Below, piece by piece: positions 1 through 7,375 of a DNA stretch of 10,000 nucleotides (within the stretch, counting starts at the first letter, position 1; each line of letters begins with the position of its first letter). This DNA comes from Zymomonas sp. GTDB taxonomy: Bacteria > Pseudomonadota > Alphaproteobacteria > Sphingomonadales > Sphingomonadaceae. Made by a program: the position numbers and the translations under genes. The stretch is from positions 1-10,000 of the forward strand of contig NZ_JAIWON010000002.1 of NCBI RefSeq assembly GCF_020216885.1, written 5' to 3'. The notes under the pieces were generated by a model. It was not told where the DNA came from, ran no database searches, and worked only from the letters and a program-made list of their open reading frames with translations.

Positions 1-587
1 TACCCCGCATTGCCGATTATCCAATTGATTCTGTTTTTCTAAGGCGTTGGTCTCCCCTTTCTTTCTCTTCAGAAAGCATCACCAAGGATCAACTCTATAC
101 TTTACTAGAAGCGGCGCGCTGGACACCATCCGCCTATAATTCACAACCTTGGCGTTTTATTTATGCCATGCGCGATAGCGCTCTTTGGCCGGATTTTATC
201 GAATTACTGATCGAAGGAAATCGAGGTTGGGCAAAACAGGCCGCAGCTATCATTTTCATTATTTCCAAAAAAACGTTTTTGTCGCCTATCAGCAATACAG
301 AGAAAGATGCGCCCAGCCATAGCTTTGATGCAGGTGCTGCATGGATGGCAATGGCACTTCAGGCGACTCAAATGGGTCTCGCCACACGCCCAATGACAGG
401 GGTATATTTTGATAAGGCGCGGCAGCTTTTAAAGGTGCCTCAAAATTATCATATTGATGCCGCGATTGCAGTCGGTCATCCAGACACCCAAACTGAACCA
501 GAAGAATCACATAGCCGTCGTTTAAAATTTTCAAATATGCGCCGCTCTATCCACGAGATGAGTAGAGAAGGTTATTTTAAATTTTAG
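1..587 (+). CDS. Nitroreductase-family flavoprotein, 5'-truncated by the window edge
   Basis: The reading frame is open from base 3, so the gene starts outside the window and 194 residues are visible. Near the N-terminus it has the nitroreductase pattern RRWSPLSFSS, followed by AARWTPSAYNSQPWRF, the segment that in this family helps bind the FMN phosphate and ribityl chain. The middle (AAWMAMALQATQMGLATRPM, then VPQNYHIDAAIAVGHP) matches the dimer-core helices and the family's 'G.P' strand. The C-terminus has an 'RRL..S..' type tail. Family members use NAD(P)H to reduce nitro compounds, quinones or enals in the cytoplasm; the substrate cannot be read from sequence. Only a short N-terminal piece is probably missing, since the RRWSP motif normally lies within the first 20-30 residues. 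The next gene, leuB, is 132 nt downstream on the same strand, but no functional link is evident. The internal ATG at 168 is not the start, because conserved residues precede it. Confidence 0.85.
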   Translation, partial: PRIADYPIDSVFLRRWSPLSFSSESITKDQLYTLLEAARWTPSAYNSQPWRFIYAMRDSALWPDFIELLIEGNRGWAKQAAAIIFIISKKTFLSPISNTEKDAPSHSFDAGAAWMAMALQATQMGLATRPMTGVYFDKARQLLKVPQNYHIDAAIAVGHPDTQTEPEESHSRRLKFSNMRRSIHEMSREGYFKF

Positions 588-719
588 TAAGATTTTTCTT
601 CAAAAAAGTTATCTTTTCCTATCCTAAATTCTAATTTACGGTATTTTCTATTCAAATGCTTGCGCTCTTATGTCGGTTCCGGCATGGCCTTTACACATAT
701 TAGGTAGAAGGAGTGCCCC

Positions 720-1769
720 ATGCGCATTGCATTGTTGGCCGGAGATGGAATCGGCCCCGAAATCACAGCTGAAGCCGTCAAAATCTTAAAGGCGGTTGTC
801 GGTCAGGAAATCGAATTTGATGAAGCCTTAATCGGTGGCGCAGCATGGAAAGTAACAGGAAGCCCGTTACCGGAAGAAACCCTGAAATTATGCAAAAACA
901 GTGATGCAATCCTGTTTGGCTCAGTCGGCGATCCAGAATGCGATCATCTCGAACGCGCCTTACGTCCAGAGCAGGCTATTTTAGGTCTTAGAAAAGAACT
1001 GGATTTATTTGCCAATTTAAGACCGGCGCGTTTATTCCCGGAATTGCAGGCAGAATCACCTTTAAAAGAAAATATTGTCACCGGTACCGATCTTATGATC
1101 GTTCGTGAATTGACGGGTGATGTCTATTTCGGCACGCCGCGTGGCCAACGCAAAGATGATCAGAATCGCCGTGAAGGCTTTGACACGATGCGCTATAACG
1201 AAGATGAAGTAAAACGCATCGCTCGTATTGGTTTTGAAACAGCACGCTCCCGCAGCGGTAACCTCTGTTCGATTGACAAATCCAATGTTCTCGAAACTTC
1301 GCAGTTATGGCGGACTGTTGTACTGGAAATCGCTCAGGAATATCCTGATGTTGAACTCAGCCATATGTATGTTGATAATGCAGCGATGCAGCTTGTTCGC
1401 GCACCAGACCAGTTTGACGTTATTGTTACCGGTAATCTCTTTGGCGACATTCTTTCTGATTTGGCCTCAGCTTGCGTTGGTTCAATCGGTTTATTACCCT
1501 CTGCTTCGCTTAATAGCGAAGGTAAGGGTCTTTACGAACCGATTCACGGCTCTGCTCCTGATATTGCTGGACTGGGTAAAGCCAATCCACTCGCAACGAT
1601 TCTGTCTGGTGCCATGATGCTGCGCTATAGCCTGAAACGTGAAGCAGATGCTGATCGCATCGAAAAAGCTGTTTCGACAGCTCTCAAAAAAGGCGCTCGT
1701 ACGGCTGACCTTGGTGGTAAAATGACCACTTCTGAAATGGGAAATGCTGTTTTAGCGGCTCTTAACTGA
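720..1769 (+). CDS. leuB: 3-isopropylmalate dehydrogenase
   Basis: This cytoplasmic enzyme oxidises and decarboxylates 3-isopropylmalate to 2-oxoisocaproate with NAD+, the third step of leucine synthesis. At 349 residues it has the usual family length. GDGIGPE lies at 8-14. The substrate-binding arginines appear as R91 (LRKELD), R101 (NLRPAR) and R129 ([11 protein letters not shown]), with Y136, K187 and D219 as the catalytic group. The metal site and family signature [11 protein letters not shown] spans 237-247 with D243 and D247. The NAD-binding loop [15 protein letters not shown] lies at 276-290, which favours NAD+ over NADP+ and LeuB over isocitrate dehydrogenase. The start is supported by a strong ribosome binding site, AGAAGGAG at 706-713, six bases before the ATG. 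The 132-nt upstream gap shows no promoter I would defend. metZ follows after 66 nt with no clear terminator between, so the two may share a transcript. leuC and leuD are not in the window. Confidence 0.97.
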   Translation: MRIALLAGDGIGPEITAEAVKILKAVVGQEIEFDEALIGGAAWKVTGSPLPEETLKLCKNSDAILFGSVGDPECDHLERALRPEQAILGLRKELDLFANLRPARLFPELQAESPLKENIVTGTDLMIVRELTGDVYFGTPRGQRKDDQNRREGFDTMRYNEDEVKRIARIGFETARSRSGNLCSIDKSNVLETSQLWRTVVLEIAQEYPDVELSHMYVDNAAMQLVRAPDQFDVIVTGNLFGDILSDLASACVGSIGLLPSASLNSEGKGLYEPIHGSAPDIAGLGKANPLATILSGAMMLRYSLKREADADRIEKAVSTALKKGARTADLGGKMTTSEMGNAVLAALN

Positions 1770-1773
1770 TCTA

Positions 1774-1827
1774 CCTGTATCTTCTATAGGCATTTAAGCA
1801 GCGCTTTTCTCATTTTATAGAAACAGG
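1774..1827 (+). promoter_or_regulatory. Bulged hairpin in the leuB-metZ gap that covers the metZ ribosome binding site
   Basis: Seen directly: CCTGT (1774-1778) pairs with ACAGG (1823-1827), and TTCTATA (1782-1788) pairs with TATAGAA (1816-1822). This gives 12 Watson-Crick pairs interrupted by one 3-nt bulge (ATC, 1779-1781). Two G-T pairs could extend it inward. The 27-nt loop contains a small inner hairpin, AAGC (1796-1799) with GCTT (1803-1806). The 3' arm ends in AGG, the core of the metZ ribosome binding site (AGGAAA from 1825), eight or nine bases before the ATG. Inference: in the folded state translation of metZ would be reduced. It does not resemble the SAM-II riboswitch core often found before alphaproteobacterial methionine genes. 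There is no U-run directly after the stem, so it is not a standard terminator. Confidence 0.45.
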
Positions 1828-1835
1828 AAAAAATT

Positions 1836-3044
1836 ATGAAACGGCATACCGGACTTGACCGGAATATAACCCGTAAATGGCGTCCGGCAACGCAAGCAAT
1901 CAGAGGCGGTCTCGTCCGCTCGGAATTCGGTGAAACGAGCGAAGCTCTTTTCCTGACTTCCGGCTATTCCTACGAACGGGCAGAAGACGCAGCAGAACGT
2001 TTTGCAGGCGAGCAAGAGGGTATGATTTACTCTCGTATGCAAAGCCCAACGGTCATGATGTTGGAAGAAAAGCTGGCCTTAATAGAAGGCGCAGAAACTT
2101 CTCGCACGATGTCCACTGGCATGGCTGCAATGACTTCAGTTCTGTTGTCAGCGCTTTCAGCTGGTGATCATTTTGTCATTGGACGAGTGGCTTTTGGATC
2201 ATGCCGCTGGCTTTCAGATTCGTTGCTCCCTCGCTTCGGGATTACTGCAACAGTTGTCGATGGCGCTGATGTCCAGCAATGGAAAGATGCGATCCAGCCT
2301 AATACCAAGCTGTTCTTCTTTGAAACGCCGACCAATCCTACTCTGGAATTGGTAGATATCGAAGCTGTTTGCAATGTCGCTAAAGAAGCTGGTATTCTGA
2401 CGGTTGTTGACAATGCCTTTTGCACACCTGTTATCCAGAAGCCGATGGATTTCGGGGTAGACGTTGTTGCCTATTCAGCCACCAAGATGATGGATGGACA
2501 GGGTCGCGTTCTGGCAGGTTCTGTTGCCGGTAGTAATAAATTTGTCAACGAGACATTGCTGCCTTTCATTCGTAACACTGGCCCCAACTTATCCCCATTC
2601 AATGCATGGGTTGTAATGAAGGGACTGGAAACGCTTGAATTGCGCAGCATTCGCCAAAGCGAAAATGCACAGATTTTGGCAGAATTCCTTGAAAAACGGA
2701 TTCCTCGCGTTTCCTATCCGGGTCTGAAATCTCATCCGCAATATGCGCTTGCGAAGAAGCAGATGAAGACCGGCGGAACCGTTCTTGCGTTGTTCTTGGG
2801 TAAAGATCGCCAGCAGGCACTTTCCTTACTCAACAATTTAGAACTGATTGATATCTCTAATAATCTTGGCGATACACGTTCTTTAATGACGCATCCTTGT
2901 TCAACAACCCACAGCGGCGTTGCTGAAAAAGAGCGTTTGGCTATGGGCATCACCGAGGATATGTTACGCTTTAGTGTAGGCCTCGAAGATGTCGAAGATC
3001 TTAAGGAAGATCTAGATCAGGCGCTTCGGAAAATCGGCTTATAA
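1836..3044 (+). CDS. metZ: O-succinylhomoserine sulfhydrylase
   Basis: This is a PLP enzyme of the Cys/Met metabolism (trans-sulfuration) family, 402 residues long. It converts O-succinylhomoserine and sulfide to homocysteine, giving methionine by direct sulfhydrylation without cystathionine. The PLP lysine is K217 in YSATKMMDGQGRVLAGSV, and D192 (VVDNAF) contacts the pyridine nitrogen. YSRMQSPT (65-72) supplies the residues that reach the cofactor phosphate of the partner subunit, and TGMAAM (94-99) is the phosphate-binding turn. The C-terminal domain has the family pattern LGDTRSLMTHPCSTTH (354-369), with R357 and the TTH segment. The 'MMDGQGR' form after the lysine and the start 'WRPATQAIRGG' favour MetZ over cystathionine gamma-synthase (MetB) or O-acetylhomoserine sulfhydrylase (MetY); this is recalled family knowledge. 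The ribosome binding site AGGAAA lies within the hairpin described for 1774-1827. A LysR gene follows after 66 nt. Confidence 0.92.
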   Translation: MKRHTGLDRNITRKWRPATQAIRGGLVRSEFGETSEALFLTSGYSYERAEDAAERFAGEQEGMIYSRMQSPTVMMLEEKLALIEGAETSRTMSTGMAAMTSVLLSALSAGDHFVIGRVAFGSCRWLSDSLLPRFGITATVVDGADVQQWKDAIQPNTKLFFFETPTNPTLELVDIEAVCNVAKEAGILTVVDNAFCTPVIQKPMDFGVDVVAYSATKMMDGQGRVLAGSVAGSNKFVNETLLPFIRNTGPNLSPFNAWVVMKGLETLELRSIRQSENAQILAEFLEKRIPRVSYPGLKSHPQYALAKKQMKTGGTVLALFLGKDRQQALSLLNNLELIDISNNLGDTRSLMTHPCSTTHSGVAEKERLAMGITEDMLRFSVGLEDVEDLKEDLDQALRKIGL

Positions 3045-3087
3045 TTCGCTAGAAAGCGTCTATCGTTAGAGTAAAAGAAGGGTAGAT

Positions 3088-3114
3088 ATGTCAGCAAAGG
3101 AATATGGGTTATGA
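3088..3114 (+). other. Possible 8-codon leader ORF overlapping the LysR start
   Basis: An ATG at 3088, preceded by GAAGG, opens a frame of eight codons (MSAKEYGL). Its TGA overlaps the ATG of the LysR gene in an ATGA arrangement at 3111-3114, a common layout for translational coupling. The LysR gene also has its own candidate ribosome binding site, AAAGGA at 3096-3101, inside this small frame. The ORF is short enough to be chance. The overlap and the upstream purine-rich site are the only support. Confidence 0.2.
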
Positions 3115-3920
3115 AGCGGACACATCTACCCTTTAATGGTTTACGGGTCATGGATGCGGCAGCACGCCATTTATCCTTTACCCGCGCGGCCGATGAATTG
3201 GCTGTAACACCGGCCGCAGTCGGGCAGCAAATTCGAGCATTAGAAGATACTCTGGGTGTTGTTCTCTTTCGGCGTAATGCGAAAGGGCTAGAACTAACGC
3301 CCGAAGCATTGGCTGGACTAGACGCATTAAGAGAAGGCTTCTTAAAATTCGAAGAAGCTGTGCAACGAATGCAGGCAGGGCAATCCTCAAAAAGACTGAC
3401 TATTGCTGCACCACGCGATTTTACTGAATCATGGCTTTTGTCAAAATTAGCTCAATATCATCAGCAAAATCCTGATATCCAATTCACACTTTTAGCAATT
3501 GAGAATGATCTGGACTTTACGCAAGCTAATTTGGATGTTGCTATAAATTATACCGATGATCCGGGTAATCATGAAGCCATTACCCTTAGTGATGGCCTGA
3601 TGGTGACTGTTGGCCTGCCCGATTCTCCAGAGGTATTTATCGGTTGGCCAAATGCCGAGTATGAGGCAGATATACCCATCATTTTACATGTTGCTCACGC
3701 GGGTCTTGCCATCACCGCTGCCTTAAATGGATTGGGGCGCTGTCGAGTGCCGCTTATTTTAGCCAAGAAGCTAATCGAAAATAAGGAATTGCAACAATTT
3801 GGGTCTATCACCGAAAGCGAAATGCAATATTGGCTTATGGCACCTTTACCCCAATGGCGGCAAAAAAAGGTTAAAGCCTTGACCGCTGCACTGACAGCTA
3901 ATTTAGAAAGTGAAATATAA
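3111..3920 (+). CDS. LysR-family transcriptional regulator, GcvA-like, with shortened effector domain
   Basis: The protein is a DNA-binding regulator. Its N-terminal winged helix-turn-helix covers about residues 8-67. AARHLSFTRAADEL, then VTPAAVGQQIRALEDTLG and LFRR, closely follow the GcvA subgroup. A linker helix (about 68-90) leads to a periplasmic-binding-protein-like effector domain (about 94-265). Total length is 269 residues, whereas the family is usually near 300. Compared from memory with E. coli GcvA, the shortfall lies in the middle of the effector domain. After ITLSDGLMVTVGLP (157-170), the region that in GcvA carries the 'L..P.DL....LLH' segment is reduced to about 15 residues before the next strand. 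The frame is intact, so this is a compact variant and not a broken gene. The ligand and targets are unknown. It follows metZ by 66 nt on the same strand, so control of that gene is possible but unproven. Its stop codon abuts the stop of the convergent gene at 3921. Confidence 0.88.
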   Translation: MKRTHLPFNGLRVMDAAARHLSFTRAADELAVTPAAVGQQIRALEDTLGVVLFRRNAKGLELTPEALAGLDALREGFLKFEEAVQRMQAGQSSKRLTIAAPRDFTESWLLSKLAQYHQQNPDIQFTLLAIENDLDFTQANLDVAINYTDDPGNHEAITLSDGLMVTVGLPDSPEVFIGWPNAEYEADIPIILHVAHAGLAITAALNGLGRCRVPLILAKKLIENKELQQFGSITESEMQYWLMAPLPQWRQKKVKALTAALTANLESEI

Positions 3921-4445
3921 TTATCTTATAGGTGCGCCACCCGCCGCACATTCAGGGTGAACCACATTCTGTGGAGTTTCTTTAAGCTGGATAATTATGA
4001 CCTTGGCAGGCTGCTTCCCCAGACTCCCCGAGATATGCCCCTGTTTTCCATTCACCATTTGGGCTAATTGATCGCCGCCAAAAGACATTTCTCCAGCACC
4101 CATTTTAACAATTCTCCCGTCAGTAGTTTTGACAAACCAGCGGCCAGAAAGGGGAATAATCCACTGCGGTTCTGGATTTTTATGCCAATTTCCGATCCAA
4201 CCTACAGGCATAATATTAAAGACATATCGCTTCGTCGCATGATCCTGTTGCGATACCCATTCGGGATGGTCTGTATGCGCAAAATCCTGCAAAGCCAGAT
4301 TGTGAAGCGCGCAATGCGTTTGATGGGTCACACCTTGTGCATCAGCCCAAACACTCCAGTAAGGGATACTCGGCGATGACTTTTCGGCTTTGGCTTGAAA
4401 GTTAACAGCTGCCAAACAGCAAAGGGCTAAAGCCGTATATTTCAT
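3921..4445 (-). CDS. Small exported cupin-fold protein of unknown function
   Basis: The product has 174 residues. It begins with a signal peptide (MKYTALALCCLAAVNFQAKA, cleavage likely after AKA at residue 20), so the mature protein is expected in the periplasm or outside. Residues 75-155 look like one cupin barrel: VGWIGNWHKNPEPQWIIPLSG (81-101), then GRIVKMGAGEMSFGGD (110-125) and GHISG (136-140). This resembles the two-motif cupin pattern, but the usual metal-binding HxH is reduced: H88 and H137 are visible, with E92 and Q94 nearby. Metal binding is therefore uncertain. Two cysteines in the mature part (C45, C165) could form a disulfide. The start is supported by AGAAGG (4454-4459), eight bases upstream. 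It lies 37 nt downstream of recO on the same strand and could be read through from that operon. Its last codon touches the end of the LysR gene. The substrate is unknown. Confidence 0.7.
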   Translation of the reverse strand: MKYTALALCCLAAVNFQAKAEKSSPSIPYWSVWADAQGVTHQTHCALHNLALQDFAHTDHPEWVSQQDHATKRYVFNIMPVGWIGNWHKNPEPQWIIPLSGRWFVKTTDGRIVKMGAGEMSFGGDQLAQMVNGKQGHISGSLGKQPAKVIIIQLKETPQNVVHPECAAGGAPIR

Positions 4446-4482
4446 TTCTAATGCCTTCTCTCGCGTTACTTTCTAAAAATAC

Positions 4483-5247
4483 TCACAAGAGAGATGCTTG
4501 TTCACAAGCCATCATAAAATTTTTAATCAGTCGCTGCCTTATCCCAAAAAAACGATGATAATAGGCTGATTCAAAATGAAAGCGCAAAAAGAAACCACTT
4601 AATTTCAGCCCTTGTTGCAAGGCTTCTTGGTTAGGTAAATCAGGACAAGACACAGAAAAAGGTGCTTTTAGAAAGTTCGGTAAAACTAACAATTTTTTCT
4701 CATGACCTTGGGCAGCTTGTCGACTGACTGCCGCATGATGTTTTGGACTTACCCAGTCCAGACAGGATTTTTGTCCGGTCATGATGCAACGGGATAAATG
4801 TAGACCATATCCCAATTCTGATAATAGCAATAATTCAAAACGAACCAGCTCAGTCATCCATAAAACAGGCTCATCCGTTTTTTCTATAATATCCAATAAT
4901 CTTTTCAAATTTTGGAAGAGATAAGGCTCTGGTTGGCCTTCTGGAAGAACGGAGGCTGTAAATGGGCATATCCAGCTTAAAAAAAGAGCCGCTAAGGGGT
5001 GCTCCATCATAAGCCCTCGGCTATGCCGTAATTCTATCTTGATAGAAGGCAAGGATCGCCCAGCTTTATCATGCCAGCTTGCCTGAATATAATTACCCAC
5101 AAACAACAAAGGGCGACGGTAACGGGAATGCGCGCCTTGTATATATCCTGTTCTAAGGCCTTCTTCAGTCAACAGTCTGATAATAGCGCCATTTTCGCTG
5201 TGAAAACGGCTGGTTAAAAGGATGGCAGGAACCGAGACCATTTTCAT
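4483..5247 (-). CDS. recO: DNA repair protein RecO
   Basis: RecO works in the RecF pathway of recombinational repair. It binds SSB-coated single-stranded DNA, anneals strands and, with RecR, helps load RecA. The N-terminal OB fold is seen in VSVPAILLTSRFHSENGAIIRLLTEEG..TGYIQGA, the typical 'AI.L..R.....AI..LLT...G' pattern. The central helical domain carries FELLLLSELGYGLHLSRCIMTG, followed by VSPKHHAAVSRQAA and LLVLPNFL, the alphaproteobacterial pattern. The four-cysteine zinc site of some RecO proteins is absent, as is usual in this group. Three in-frame ATGs lie at 5256, 5247 and 5241. I chose 5247 because GAGGG sits about 10 bases before it, whereas that site is only one base from the 5256 ATG; 5241 is also possible (AGG six bases before). 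The gene follows uvrC by 36 nt (27 if 5256 is used) and is probably co-transcribed with it. Confidence 0.9.
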   Translation of the reverse strand: MKMVSVPAILLTSRFHSENGAIIRLLTEEGLRTGYIQGAHSRYRRPLLFVGNYIQASWHDKAGRSLPSIKIELRHSRGLMMEHPLAALFLSWICPFTASVLPEGQPEPYLFQNLKRLLDIIEKTDEPVLWMTELVRFELLLLSELGYGLHLSRCIMTGQKSCLDWVSPKHHAAVSRQAAQGHEKKLLVLPNFLKAPFSVSCPDLPNQEALQQGLKLSGFFLRFHFESAYYHRFFGIRQRLIKNFMMACEQASLL

Positions 5248-5283
5248 CCTACACATACCCTCATAAAAATTTTCTCCGATTAT

Positions 5284-7098
5284 TTACGCGAGGCTATGAT
5301 GAAAAAAGTCGTAAATCTGTCGAGCTATTGCCGAGGAAATCCCATTCACTTTTTCTAGCTCAGAAAGCGATGCATTTTTTACATCACGTGCTGTTCCAAA
5401 ATGTAACAGCAAAGCCTTCTTACGGCTCGGCCCAATACCCGGCACATCATCCAAAGGACTGGAGGTCAGATTTTTGGCTCTTTTAGCGCGATGGGTTCCA
5501 ATAGCAAAACGATGCGCCTCGTCTCGCAATCTTTGAAGGTAGAAAAGTAAACCGCTATTTGGCGGCAAAGCATATTCACTACCATCAACTAAATGGAAAT
5601 GTTCTCGTCCCGCATTACGATCTGGGCCTTTTGAAATACCAACAATGGCAACGTCTGAAATACCTTGTTCTGCCAGAATATCTTTTACGGCATGAACTTG
5701 TCCTTTTCCTCCATCAATCAATAAAAGATCCGGCCATTCGCTACTTGAATGATCTGGGTCGCTTCGTTCCAACCGCGAAAAGCGACGCATCAAAACTTCT
5801 CGCATCATTTCAAAATCATCACCTGGATTGACGCTAGGCGATTTGATATTAAATTTACGATAGCTATTACGACGAAAACCTTCAGGGCCAGCGACAATCA
5901 TGCCACCGACCATATTAGTGCCCATTATATGGCTATTGTCATATACTTCGATTCTGTCTGGCATCTTATCCAAATGGAAGAGCTTGACCATTTCCTTTAA
6001 TAATTGCTTCTGAGTAGAAGCTTCAGCTAAACGTCGATCAATAGCTTCTTTCGCATTCCGCGCAGCCTGATCTACCAACTTTCTCAAGTCACCTCTTTGT
6101 GGTTGGTAAAATTTTACTCGATAGCCGCGTTGCGATGATAAAGCGTCTTCTAAAACATCTTTATCGCTGGGGAGATAATTGGTCAGAATATCTTTCGGGG
6201 CAATTTTATTCTCATAAAACTGCCCTAAAAAACTTTGCATAACGTCTTCTAAAGGCTGTTCATCAATATGATTTAAGTAATAGGCATGATGTCCCCAATT
6301 CTGTCGATTACGAATAAAGAACACTTGGATACAAGCAAGCCCTGCCTGACTTTCTATACCGAATATATCTGCATTTTTTAAATTGCCGCTGCTAATCGAC
6401 TGGTGGCTTTGGATAAAAACCAAAGCCTTTAAACGATCTCGATAAACGGCTGCCAACTCATAATTCAAATCATTTGAAGCCTGCTCCATAGCTGTCACCA
6501 GCTTTTTCTGGACATGAGTCGACTTCCCAACCAGAAAATCACGCGTATCTACAACAAGATCACGATAGTCATCTTCAGAAATCCGGCCAACACAAGGCGC
6601 TGAACATCTTTTTATCTGATACAGCAAACAAGGGCGCTTACGATTGCGGAAAAAACTATCAGAGCAGGATCTTAATAAGAACAACTTCTGCAAGCTATTC
6701 AAAGTCAAGGTAACAGAATCCACACTTGCAAAAGGGCCATAATATTTCCCCTTGGCACGCCTTACGCCACGATGCCTTTGAAGCGAAGGGAATTGCGGAA
6801 AAGTGCCATCCTCTTTTAATAAAATATAAGGAAAACTTTTATCGTCTCGTAACAGAATATTATAAGGTGGCCGATAGCGCTTGATAAGCTGCGCTTCTAG
6901 TAACAAAGCTTCGGATTCGGTTGCGGTTGTTACAATCGTCATGCTGCGCGTTTGTGAAACCATGCGCTGAATCCGACGCGACAACCCTGATATCTGGGTG
7001 TAATTAGCAACACGATTTCTTAAGGCACGCGCTTTCCCGACATAAAGGATATTTCCCTTGCTGTCATACATCCGATAAACTCCAGGACGAAGTGGCAA
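5284..7098 (-). CDS. uvrC: UvrABC excinuclease subunit C; true start probably upstream and disturbed
   Basis: UvrC makes both incisions around a DNA lesion after UvrA and UvrB have marked it. Numbered from the TTG at 7098, the GIY-YIG nuclease domain is at 5-85 (PGVYRMY, ILYVGKA at 17-23, R28, E68). A four-cysteine cluster follows (C145, C157, C165, C169), and then the UVR domain that contacts UvrB (about 196-230). The RNase H-like domain carries YDNSH (386-390), IDGGKGQ (461-467) and DEAHRFA (526-532). Two C-terminal helix-hairpin-helix motifs occupy about 550-598 (DVPGIGPSRKKALL, VNGISSAIA). The only usual in-frame start is TTG 7098, with no ribosome binding site. The frame stays open upstream to 7242 and encodes a plausible continuation (GVAAIGNILKTLPLRPGVY) that matches the N-terminal helix of other UvrC proteins. 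An ATG at 7237 is one base out of frame. Together these suggest an N-terminus of about 46 extra residues interrupted by a one-base change. recO follows directly. Confidence 0.93.
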   Translation of the reverse strand: MPLRPGVYRMYDSKGNILYVGKARALRNRVANYTQISGLSRRIQRMVSQTRSMTIVTTATESEALLLEAQLIKRYRPPYNILLRDDKSFPYILLKEDGTFPQFPSLQRHRGVRRAKGKYYGPFASVDSVTLTLNSLQKLFLLRSCSDSFFRNRKRPCLLYQIKRCSAPCVGRISEDDYRDLVVDTRDFLVGKSTHVQKKLVTAMEQASNDLNYELAAVYRDRLKALVFIQSHQSISSGNLKNADIFGIESQAGLACIQVFFIRNRQNWGHHAYYLNHIDEQPLEDVMQSFLGQFYENKIAPKDILTNYLPSDKDVLEDALSSQRGYRVKFYQPQRGDLRKLVDQAARNAKEAIDRRLAEASTQKQLLKEMVKLFHLDKMPDRIEVYDNSHIMGTNMVGGMIVAGPEGFRRNSYRKFNIKSPSVNPGDDFEMMREVLMRRFSRLERSDPDHSSSEWPDLLLIDGGKGQVHAVKDILAEQGISDVAIVGISKGPDRNAGREHFHLVDGSEYALPPNSGLLFYLQRLRDEAHRFAIGTHRAKRAKNLTSSPLDDVPGIGPSRKKALLLHFGTARDVKNASLSELEKVNGISSAIARQIYDFFHHSLA

Positions 7099-7257
7099 TG
7101 TTTTTAAAATATTGCCGATTGCCGCGACACCTTTTTCAAGGTCTGGATGATCGGTTCCTTTAAAAACGTCCAGAGTTTGTTTTTCGCTGAAACGATCTGT
7201 TTCTTGGGATTGGTTATTCAGATCGAGCCTCGTCCATCTTTTTTAAAAAAGCTTTTT

Positions 7258-7285
7258 AGAATGACCTTTGAAATCATTCTGTCAA
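7258..7285 (-). promoter_or_regulatory. Candidate uvrC promoter overlapped by a 7-bp inverted repeat
   Basis: On the - strand a perfect -35 box, TTGACA (7285-7280), is followed 16 bases later by CATTCT (7263-7258), a weak -10 match that keeps the key second A and last T. A perfect dyad, AGAATGA / TCATTCT (7258-7264 and 7274-7280, nine bases apart), fills the spacer and the -10 box, as an operator would. A transcript from here would begin near 7251, about 14 bases before the ATG at 7237. No run of T follows the dyad on either strand, so it is not a terminator. The -35 match is good and the -10 match is poor, so the call is tentative. Confidence 0.35.
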
Positions 7286-7375
7286 AAAAAGAGTTAAGAG
7301 GATATGGCTTTAAAACAAGGTTTTTAAATAGTTTTTACAAAAGTAATCATTTGATTTTAATCAGTATAAGACAAC

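Noticed and set aside
588..620. A/T-only stem-loop after the nitroreductase gene (AAGAT with ATCTT, T-run with A-run), followed by TTTT
   Set aside because: It lacks any G+C-rich stem and has a large bulge; too weak to call a terminator.
588..719. Search for a leuB promoter or leucine leader peptide
   Set aside because: No -35/-10 pair with good spacing and no short ORF rich in leucine codons was found in these 132 bases.
1228..1617. 129-codon frame inside leuB
   Set aside because: Out-of-frame overlap with a complete, well-conserved leuB; no ribosome binding site or recognisable domain.
1770..1835. SAM-II riboswitch before metZ
   Set aside because: The gap lacks the conserved SAM-II core and pseudoknot pattern; only the hairpin reported in the findings is present.
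3047..3058. CGCT-AGAA-AGCG mini-hairpin after metZ
   Set aside because: Only four pairs and no T-run; not a terminator and easily found by chance.
7238..7257. A- and T-run palindrome (AAAAAAGCTTTTT type) upstream of uvrC
   Set aside because: Low-complexity A/T sequence; it could help promoter melting but nothing specific can be claimed.
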